DNA from: JANNRW01 sp031401815
Lineage (GTDB): Bacteria; Desulfobacterota; Desulfuromonadia; Geobacterales; DSM-12255
Assembly: GCA_031401815.1 (NCBI GenBank)
Contig: JANNRW010000145.1
Location: 1 to 11,488, forward strand
DNA length: 11,488 bases
Reading direction: 5' to 3'
Part shown: positions 1 through 5,494 of the stretch, one piece after another
Layout of the letters: the number at the start of each line of letters is the position of its first letter
Position numbering within the stretch: the first letter of the stretch is position 1
The notes under the pieces: generated by a model
What the model was told of the DNA's origin: nothing
The model's input: only the letters and a program-made list of their open reading frames with translations
Databases searched by the model: none
Position numbers and translations under genes: made by a program

Positions 1-40
1 ACCCTCCCCCGCCAGGGGGGAGGGGGACTTGTTTAGAGAA
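1..40. repeat. Partial copy of GC-rich palindromic interspersed repeat
   Basis: Bases 1-40 match 4521-4559 almost base for base; the differences seen are one extra G in the G-run and a T/C change near the end. The segment contains a hairpin, CCCTCCCCC at 2-10 pairing with GGGGGAGGG at 16-24. The copy is cut by the window edge, so its full extent is unknown. It lies 14 to 53 bases past the stop of the OmpA-family gene read on the minus strand and could fold in that transcript, but no T-run follows it, so I do not call it a terminator. Confidence 0.8.
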
Positions 41-53
41 AGTTCGGCGTATA

Positions 54-1664
54 TTACTCTTCAATTATTTCAATAACCACTCTCATATTCGCAAGAGCTG
101 CTTCAGAAAGTTTGTCCGCAGGGTCAACTTCATACTTTGCGGGGTTTGCTTCACCATAACCGATTGTGGTGAGCCTGTTGCCGTCAATGCCCCCCTCCTG
201 AACGAGATAATCCCTGACGGCTTCTGCTCTTCTTTCGCTCAGCTTCTGGTTATAGTTTTCCGTGCCCGAAGCAGAGGTATAACCTGCAATACGAAGTTGA
301 ATCTTAGGGTCGTTTTTCAGAACAGCTATATTATTGTTCAGTATTGTTTTACCGTTTTCGCCGATATCGGAGCTGTTGAAGTTGAAATGCGAATTCTCAA
401 GCGTGGCAAGTACACCTACAACTCTGGGTACAGAGTGTGCCGTAAATATCCAGACATAGTCTTTTCCCAGTGCATTGCCAGCCAGGTCTTTGGCTCCGGT
501 AGTAATTGTGGCGGTATAGGCTTTCCCTTTTTCGAGATTTCTGGCAGGTGCAAATGTTACTGTTGAGGCAGCAGTCGTCACCTTGCCGGATACAGGTGTA
601 TTCCCCTGTTTCAGGCTGTATGTAGCTGCTGTGATAGAAGTAGAATCCATATTTTCGCTGAACGCAGCGTTCACTTTCTGGCTTATTGGCGCGGCAGAGG
701 CACCATTAACCGGGGAGGTGAAAATTACTATCGGTGGTGTGGTGTCTGCGGCAGTCCCTGCGGTGAATTTCCACTCATAATTTTTTGCCAGTGCATTCCC
801 TGAAAGATCCTTTGCCCTGGTAGTAATTGTGGCTGTATAGGTTTTCCCTTTTTCAAACTGGTTTGCCGGAGTAAAGATTGCATTTGATCCGGCAGTAGAA
901 ACCATACCTGAAAGAGGGGTTGTCCCCTGTTTTAGTGCAAAAGATTCTCCTGTGATTGATGCCGGATCCATATCTTCACTAAAGGCAACGTGGGCTTTCT
1001 GGTTGACAGAAACAGCAGGGTTGCCATTTACAGGAGCCGTAAATACAACCGTCGGTGGAGTGATATCTGCAGCCTCTTCAATAGCTGCTACTGCCGCTAC
1101 TGCTGCAACAGTTTTTTTCTTCCCTCCAAGCTGGAAGGTCAGACCGACCGAATATTCCAGATTATCGTGACCGATATCGTTTAAAAGTATTGCGTGCCGC
1201 ACATCACCCCGCAGGGCGACACTGTCGGAGACGAAATATTTGAAGCCGATACCGTAATCAAGCAGCTCTGCACTGTGCTTTTCGGCGCTTGGAGTGTTGG
1301 GTGTCTTGAAGTTTGTCCCGCCTCCACCGGCCGCAATGAACGGAACGAAATTATTGTCAGGCATGAAGTGATAGAGGAATTCAAACCCGTAACGATACAG
1401 GTCGGTCTCCCTTGAATTGTATTTCTGTTTTGTTTCGGTAAGGCTGTAGCCGAACATGGCTTCTGCCCCCAGGTTTTTCGTGAAATTGTAACCTGCTCGT
1501 AGCCCGAATATTGGGCGGCTCTCTTCATGTTGAGGGTGGTCGAGATAATAGCCTCCGACGAAAGGGGATAAAGTAACTGCCCCTGACCGGTTTTCTGCAA
1601 ATCCGGGGGTCGCCAGGGTCGTCAGCATTAAAACCGGCAGTATACCCTTCAATAGTTTTTTCAT
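54..1664 (-). CDS. OmpA-family outer membrane protein with two SbsA-type Ig-like domains
   Basis: The protein is 536 residues and starts at an ATG with an AAGGAG ribosome site 8 bases upstream. Residues 1-23 are a signal peptide (K-rich start, hydrophobic core, likely cleavage GFA|EN). Residues about 25-180 look like an OmpA/OprF-type eight-strand beta-barrel with alternating aromatic strands, ending in the strand YSVGLTFQLG. An Ala-rich linker (about 182-199) follows. Two Ig-like repeats (about 201-302 and 308-409, sharing TPP.V.FT.PVNG, AFSE.MD and YTATITT.AKDL.GNAL) resemble the SbsA/Big_5 family. Residues about 420-536 are the OmpA C-terminal domain, with YNQKLSERRAEAV and TIGYGEANP. The barrel should sit in the outer membrane and the C-terminal domain should contact peptidoglycan in the periplasm. 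The Asp usual in GHTD/GYTD is Ser464 here, while Arg479 is kept, so peptidoglycan binding may be altered. It lies downstream of the DUF3494 lipoprotein gene on the same strand, 121 bases away, and may be partly co-transcribed. Assignment is firm; the ligand or role is not known. Confidence 0.94.
   Translation of the reverse strand: MKKLLKGILPVLMLTTLATPGFAENRSGAVTLSPFVGGYYLDHPQHEESRPIFGLRAGYNFTKNLGAEAMFGYSLTETKQKYNSRETDLYRYGFEFLYHFMPDNNFVPFIAAGGGGTNFKTPNTPSAEKHSAELLDYGIGFKYFVSDSVALRGDVRHAILLNDIGHDNLEYSVGLTFQLGGKKKTVAAVAAVAAIEEAADITPPTVVFTAPVNGNPAVSVNQKAHVAFSEDMDPASITGESFALKQGTTPLSGMVSTAGSNAIFTPANQFEKGKTYTATITTRAKDLSGNALAKNYEWKFTAGTAADTTPPIVIFTSPVNGASAAPISQKVNAAFSENMDSTSITAATYSLKQGNTPVSGKVTTAASTVTFAPARNLEKGKAYTATITTGAKDLAGNALGKDYVWIFTAHSVPRVVGVLATLENSHFNFNSSDIGENGKTILNNNIAVLKNDPKIQLRIAGYTSASGTENYNQKLSERRAEAVRDYLVQEGGIDGNRLTTIGYGEANPAKYEVDPADKLSEAALANMRVVIEIIEE
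438..1064 (-). repeat. In-gene duplication encoding two Ig-like domains
   Basis: Residues about 201-302 and 308-409 of the OmpA-family protein are tandem copies with a period of about 107 codons (about 321 bp). Shared stretches include NQK/SQK followed by AFSE.MD, SLKQG or ALKQG, and EKGK.YTATITT.AKDL.GNAL. This shows domain duplication within the gene. Confidence 0.85.
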
Positions 1665-1705
1665 TTTAGTGTCTCCTTTTACTGGATGTTTTTCTTACGC
1701 AAGGG

Positions 1706-1754
1706 AAAATCCGGGGGATCATCCCGCATTTTTCAATGCGGGATGATCCGACCG
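1706..1754 (-). terminator. Rho-independent-type terminator after the DUF3494 gene
   Basis: Perfect 15-bp arms at 1716-1730 and 1735-1749 enclose a 4-base loop. After a small mismatch, an outer CGG/CCG pairing (1712-1714 with 1752-1754) can extend the stem. Read on the minus strand it begins 32 bases after the stop of the DUF3494 gene, and the stem is followed by CCCGG and ATTTT. On the plus strand the stem is followed by CCG and TTTTT, so it could act both ways. It should separate or attenuate transcription between the two envelope genes. Confidence 0.75.
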
Positions 1755-1785
1755 TTTTTGCATTTGCAGCAGGTTCTGCAGCTCT

Positions 1786-4335
1786 TTACTTGGGTACTGT
1801 AATGACGCCACTATTGGTAATCGACCCTGCACCAAGCGCCCCTGCCAGCATTCTTCCCTGGACGTTGGTGTTCAAACCTACAGTGATCGTATTGCCAGCC
1901 ACTATTGTTCCCTGGAAGAAGGTGCTTGTCCCGTTACCGATGGTTGCATCAGCTGAGACAACCCAGAAAATGTTTTTGGGCTGGGCGCCCCCTTGCAGAA
2001 GAACGCTGCCGGTTGTCGTGGTTATTGTGCCTGCCTTGAAGATAAAGACTGCGTCGGGATTTCCCGCTGCGTCGAGTACAAGAGGGCCATTAACGGTACT
2101 GAGTTCATATGTGTCTGAGGCTGCACTGGCGCCAACCTGATAGACTCCCGGAAGGAGAACCAGACCGCTCAGCTCTTTTGCGCCTGCCGGGTAGACTGTC
2201 CCTGCCGGTCGTCCCGATAGGTCGATATACGCGGCATTCAGGTCGGTTTGCAGCTGAGTCATCTGCGCGACAGATAAATTTCCGTTATCGGCAGTGTTTA
2301 TTATCCCCGGAGTCACACCATCACTGGTAGTCACACCCGATGAAGTAAGGTTTGGCGCAACGCCGCCATCCTTGTAGCCTGGGCCGGTTACTGATGAAAT
2401 AACACCTGTAGTCAACGCGACATCTCCATATATATGAGAGTTGACACTGGAGCTGGTGATAGCGTTGGTCGCTATAATCCCGTAAGTAGCAGCCATGCCG
2501 AGATCCGCCCCAGAGCCAGCTGCTCCCGGATTAGGTGCGGTTACAGTAAGTACTGCCGAGGCTGTTTTCAGGCCGAAAGTGGCTGTAATGGTAGATTGGC
2601 CAATGGAGTTGCCGGTTGCAATACCGGTGTTCAGGCCGATGGTGGAGACGACAGCGCCACCGAGAGGGAGATTCGCCGAGGTCCAGTTGCAGGCGGTTGT
2701 CCTGTCGACAATTGACCCGTCACTGAGTGTTTCAAATGCCGAGAACTGCTGGGTGCCCCCGGTAATTGCGATTAACGCTGTTGCAGGGGTCACCTTGAAA
2801 GCCATCAGTGTTGCAGCTGTCACGGTCAGATTGGCTGTTCCTGATGGGCCACCGACACCGTATGTTGCCGTGATAACCACAGGCAGACCTACAGGGGTGG
2901 CTGTGACACCGGTGGCAAGACCCGCGCCCAGGATGCCGTTTGGCGAGAGTGAAGCGTTGGCATTACTTGCTGTCCAGATGGTGGCAGGGTTTGCTGTCCT
3001 GTCGATGGTTGATCCGTCGCTGAATGTTTCAAGCGCAACAAATTGCTGTGTGCCTGCAACCGGTATTGAGGGGGTTGCAGGTGTTACTACGATACCCGTT
3101 GATGTTGCAGAGGTCACAGTCAGGTTGGCTGTTGCAGACGGGCCGCCCACACCGAAAGTTGCGGTGATGACAACCGGAACGCCTACGGGTGTTGCACTGA
3201 CGCCGGTAGCAAGACCTGCGCCGATAACGCCACTCGGTGAGAGAGTTGCGTTCAAGCTGCTTGCTGTCCAGGTGGTAGCGGGGTTTGTTGTCCTGTCGAT
3301 GGTAGATCCATCGCTGAAGGTTTCAATTGCTGTATATTTCTGGGTTCCGGTAACAGCTATTGATGCTATTGCCGGAGTCACCGTCAAGCCCATGGAAGTA
3401 GCGGCGGTTACGGTAAGATTGGCTGTTCCTGACGGGCCGCCGACGCCGTAAGTGGCTGTGATGACAACCGGTGCGACATTGGCAGTAACGCCCGTAGCAA
3501 GACCTGCTCCGACAACCCCGTTTGGCGAGAGGTTGATGTTGGCGTTGCTTTTTGTCCAGATGGTGGCGGCATTTGTAGTTCTGTCAACGGTTGAGCCATC
3601 ACTGAATACTTCAAGTGCAGTATATTGTTGTGTGCCGGTAACTGGAATTGAGGCGACTGGAGGCATTACCAGCAGACCTTTTGAAGTTGCAGAATTTACG
3701 GTCAGACTGGCTGTTGCTGATGGGCCGCCGACACCGAATGTGGCAGTGATGACAACCGGTACAACGTTGGCAGTAACTCCTGTAGCGAGACCGGCGCCGA
3801 CAACGCCGCTCGGTGAGAGGGAGGCGTTGGCATTGCTGGTAGTCCAGGTGGTGGCGGCGTTTGTTGTCCTGTCAAAGCTCGTACCGTCACTGAATATCTC
3901 GATCGCTGTATACTTCTGTGTGCCTGTAACCGGTATTGAGGCCGTTGCAGGCGTAACGGTCAGACCCATCGATGTTGCAGCGTTCACAGTCAGGGCGGCT
4001 GTTGTTGTCTTGCCGCTGTAGGTGGCCGTGATGACGACCGGTACGACATTGGCAATTGCACCGGTGGCAAGCCCTTTAATCAGGCCGAAGGTAACGCCTG
4101 CAGTCCCTGCACTCCAGGTTGAGGCAACTGTCACATCGCGAGATGACCCATCGCCATATATCGCAAGCGCCACATACTGTAGAGTGCCGGTAACCGGTAT
4201 AGAGGTCGTTGCCGGTGTTACCTTGATGGAAACCAGGGTGCCCGGGTCTCCCCCATTTGTTGCGCACCCTGCCATAACAATTACGAGCAGTAGTGCCAGA
4301 AACCATGACTTTGAATATCCTTTGCATTTGTTCAT
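1786..4335 (-). CDS. Predicted lipoprotein with six Ig-like repeats and a C-terminal DUF3494 (ice-binding-like) domain
   Basis: The protein is 849 residues. The start ATG has a strong AGGAGG site 8 bases upstream. Residues 1-23 form a lipoprotein signal (hydrophobic WFLALLLVIV, then MAGC) with Cys24 as the expected lipidated residue, so it should be membrane-anchored. Residues 34-600 are six Ig-like (Big_2-like) repeats beginning near 34, 122, 218, 314, 412 and 510. Typical features are VTPATxSIPVTGTQxYTA, FSDGSTxDRTTN, ATxWT and PVVITATxGVGGPS. Residues about 606-849 match the DUF3494 / ice-binding-like family: an N-terminal ADLGMAATYGIIA, GLVLLPGVYQVG, AVFIFKAGT, AQPKNIFWVV and a C-terminal GRMLAGALGAGSIT. 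Family members fold as a beta-solenoid; some bind ice and others are probably adhesins. The Ig stretch would act as a stalk displaying this domain. The downstream OmpA-family gene may be its outer-membrane partner. Ice binding is not shown by the sequence; only the family and architecture are. Confidence 0.93.
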   Translation of the reverse strand: MNKCKGYSKSWFLALLLVIVMAGCATNGGDPGTLVSIKVTPATTSIPVTGTLQYVALAIYGDGSSRDVTVASTWSAGTAGVTFGLIKGLATGAIANVVPVVITATYSGKTTTAALTVNAATSMGLTVTPATASIPVTGTQKYTAIEIFSDGTSFDRTTNAATTWTTSNANASLSPSGVVGAGLATGVTANVVPVVITATFGVGGPSATASLTVNSATSKGLLVMPPVASIPVTGTQQYTALEVFSDGSTVDRTTNAATIWTKSNANINLSPNGVVGAGLATGVTANVAPVVITATYGVGGPSGTANLTVTAATSMGLTVTPAIASIAVTGTQKYTAIETFSDGSTIDRTTNPATTWTASSLNATLSPSGVIGAGLATGVSATPVGVPVVITATFGVGGPSATANLTVTSATSTGIVVTPATPSIPVAGTQQFVALETFSDGSTIDRTANPATIWTASNANASLSPNGILGAGLATGVTATPVGLPVVITATYGVGGPSGTANLTVTAATLMAFKVTPATALIAITGGTQQFSAFETLSDGSIVDRTTACNWTSANLPLGGAVVSTIGLNTGIATGNSIGQSTITATFGLKTASAVLTVTAPNPGAAGSGADLGMAATYGIIATNAITSSSVNSHIYGDVALTTGVISSVTGPGYKDGGVAPNLTSSGVTTSDGVTPGIINTADNGNLSVAQMTQLQTDLNAAYIDLSGRPAGTVYPAGAKELSGLVLLPGVYQVGASAASDTYELSTVNGPLVLDAAGNPDAVFIFKAGTITTTTGSVLLQGGAQPKNIFWVVSADATIGNGTSTFFQGTIVAGNTITVGLNTNVQGRMLAGALGAGSITNSGVITVPK
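2536..4236 (-). repeat. Tandem repeat array encoding six Ig-like domains
   Basis: Six units run in transcription order at about 4236-3973, 3972-3685, 3684-3397, 3396-3103, 3102-2809 and 2808-2536. The lengths are about 264, 288, 288, 294, 294 and 273 bp. Units 2-5 are closely similar; units 1 and 6 are more diverged. Units 1-3 carry AN-V.PVVITA, whereas units 4 and 5 carry ATPVG.PVVITA, which accounts for their two extra codons. The conserved interior with diverged ends suggests expansion by unequal recombination. Confidence 0.9.
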
Positions 4336-4380
4336 ATTTGTCCCCTCCTAAAAGGACTTTTATCTCTGTTAAACTGATGT

Positions 4381-4410
4381 AGTGGCAGGAAACCGGAATG
4401 GCCTGCCACT
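4381..4410 (-). promoter_or_regulatory. Inverted repeat in the upstream region of the DUF3494 gene
   Basis: The perfect 9-bp arms AGTGGCAGG (4381-4389) and CCTGCCACT (4402-4410) flank a 12-base centre, 46 to 75 bases before the start codon. It could be an operator or a hairpin in the 5' leader. I could not find a convincing -35/-10 or sigma-54 box near it. Confidence 0.45.
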
Positions 4411-4425
4411 TCCTTCGTTGATGGC

Positions 4426-4567
4426 CTCGCAAAAAGCTTCCCCCTCCCTTGACGGGAGGGGGTCAGGGGGTGGGTGAAGTTGCAACCTGCTGATATCTTG
4501 GCACCTCCCCCCCCACCCTGACCCTCCCCCGCCAGGGGGGAGGGGACTTGCTTAGAGAATTTGCGAG
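4426..4567. repeat. 142-bp GC-rich palindromic interspersed element
   Basis: Both ends carry CTCGCAAA in inverted orientation (starting at 4426; ending at 4567). Each half holds its own GC-rich hairpin (CCCCCTCCC 4440-4448 with GGGAGGGGG 4454-4462; CCCTCCCCC 4522-4530 with GGGGGAGGG 4536-4544). The halves also pair with each other through GGTCAGGGGGTGGG and its near-complement CCCACCCTGACC. No coding capacity is seen. It resembles REP/MITE-like elements. Part of its right half recurs at bases 1-40. Confidence 0.8.
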
Positions 4568-4934
4568 AGCATCTTGATTGTTTTTACTTGGAACATGTAC
4601 GGCTCTGAAATCATGCAATTGATCCAGATTCACGATTGTTTATTAAGCACCTATCAATTACGTATCCCTCTGCCCGAAAATGAGAAGAACTCAATTTGAG
4701 GGTGAGATGACCAGGATCACTAAATGGTGTAAGGCAAATAGTCTGCCAATAAGGGGAACAGTCTTGCTGGTATGATTAAATGTAGAAATAACAGCAAGTT
4801 ACTCCAGATATGGAGATGTTGTGAAAGGTGTTGAATGGCTTTTATAGCCTCAATATTTGGTGGAACCTCAATATGTTGAGGGCTGTTTGAAGGGGGAAAA
4901 GTCTTTTTGCGAGTGAATCAAGAGTATATCATCA
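4568..4934. other. Intergenic stretch without a recognised gene
   Basis: The stretch is AT-richer than the flanking repeats, with stops in all frames. The longest start-to-stop reading I followed is a 22-codon frame from the ATG at about 4707, with no family resemblance. Short palindromes occur (CCTCA-atatg-TTGAGG near 4867-4882). At 4892-4913 it contains GGGGGAAAAG followed by TCTTTTTGCGAG, an inverted partial copy of the left tip of the palindromic element at 4426. I see no tRNA or other RNA gene. Confidence 0.5.
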
Positions 4935-5057
4935 TAACTCCCCCTGTCCCCCTCTTGTCTCAAGCGGGGGGACGCTTTAAGGAAGATAAGCCTGCAATGC
5001 TGCCAACGCCACTTTGAGCGTCCCTCCCCTTTAGTAAGGGGAGGTCAGGAGGGGTTA
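4935..5057. repeat. Second palindromic interspersed element
   Basis: The arms at about 4935-4980 and 5012-5057 are imperfect inverted copies. Left begins TAACTCCCCCTG and ends GGGACGCTTTAAG; the right, reverse-complemented, begins TAACCCCTCCTG and ends GGGACGCTCAAAG. The centre is about 31 bases. Each arm also has a small GC-rich hairpin of its own. It does not code and is of a different sequence type from the element at 4426-4567. Confidence 0.72.
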
Positions 5058-5141
5058 GACTTGGCACTTGGGCACACATTTTTGTAACTATTCAGCGTTT
5101 CAAGCCGCCGTTGGCGACCCTTTATCAAAGAGTAACTTTAC

Positions 5142-5249
5142 GGTAGTTACTCAAGAGCACAATATAAAATGATGTCATTCCCGAGGGTGTAATCGGGAAT
5201 CCAGCCTTTAAAACAATGGATCCCCGATAGAATCATTCGGGGATGACAG
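5142..5249. repeat. Palindromic direct repeat, copy A
   Basis: This 108-bp unit begins GGTAGTTACTCAAGAGCACA and ends GGGGATGACAG. It contains two hairpins, ATTCCCGA with TCGGGAAT and ATCCCCGA with TCGGGGAT, and its outer ends TGTCATTCCC / GGGGATGACA also pair. Copy B lies exactly 152 bases downstream and has the same length. The TGTCATTCCCG...GGGAATCCAG style is familiar from REP-like elements in many proteobacteria. Confidence 0.85.
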
Positions 5250-5293
5250 ACATTTTTAACAACAGTTCAGCTTGTACTGATAGATACCTTTGA

Positions 5294-5401
5294 GGTGGTT
5301 ACTCAATAGCACAATACAAAAGGTTGTCATTCCCGAGGGTTTAATCGGGAATCCAGATTGTAAAACCATGGATCCCCGATAGAATCACTCGGGGATGACA
5401 G
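5294..5401. repeat. Palindromic direct repeat, copy B
   Basis: This is the second 108-bp copy of the unit at 5142-5249, in the same orientation, with scattered substitutions and no indel. Both hairpins are kept. It ends 92 bases before the start codon of the CheB-CheR gene, so its hairpins lie just upstream of that gene's likely promoter region. Confidence 0.85.
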
Positions 5402-5458
5402 TTATTTTCATGTTTTCTGCTTATGCTCTGCTTAATATGCCTTTCTTTGGCAATTACC

Positions 5459-5494
5459 TTAGTAGATTCAAGAAAACCTGATATGCTATCCATA
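5459..5494 (+). promoter_or_regulatory. Candidate promoter for a leaderless CheB-CheR transcript
   Basis: An extended -10-like TGATATGCT occurs at 5479-5487 (TATGCT at 5482-5487), with a weak -35-like TTAGTA at 5459-5464 and a 17-base spacer. A transcript from this promoter would begin at about 5494, the A of the ATG itself. This fits the lack of any Shine-Dalgarno sequence before that ATG. It is an inference from short motifs. Confidence 0.3.

Noticed and set aside
1736..2140. Plus-strand 134-codon frame near the terminator
   Set aside because: It is antisense to the well-matched DUF3494 domain and begins in the terminator hairpin.
2495..4351. Long plus-strand open frames (about 318, 189 and 109 codons, all in one frame) opposite the DUF3494 gene
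   Set aside because: They mirror the Ig-repeat array, have no ribosome sites or recognised domains, and the opposite strand has a complete lipoprotein architecture with signal and strong ribosome site.
4707..4775. 22-codon plus-strand frame in the intergenic region, with a GAGGGTGAG stretch upstream
   Set aside because: It is short, resembles nothing I recognise, and lies among interspersed repeats.
5058..5085. TTGGCAC after the second palindromic element as a sigma-54 -24 box
   Set aside because: No GC-containing -12 box occurs at the required spacing, and it lies over 400 bases from the next start codon.
4426..5401. Repeat cluster as a CRISPR array
   Set aside because: Units are long, palindromic, of different families and few in number; there are no regularly spaced short repeats with unique spacers.
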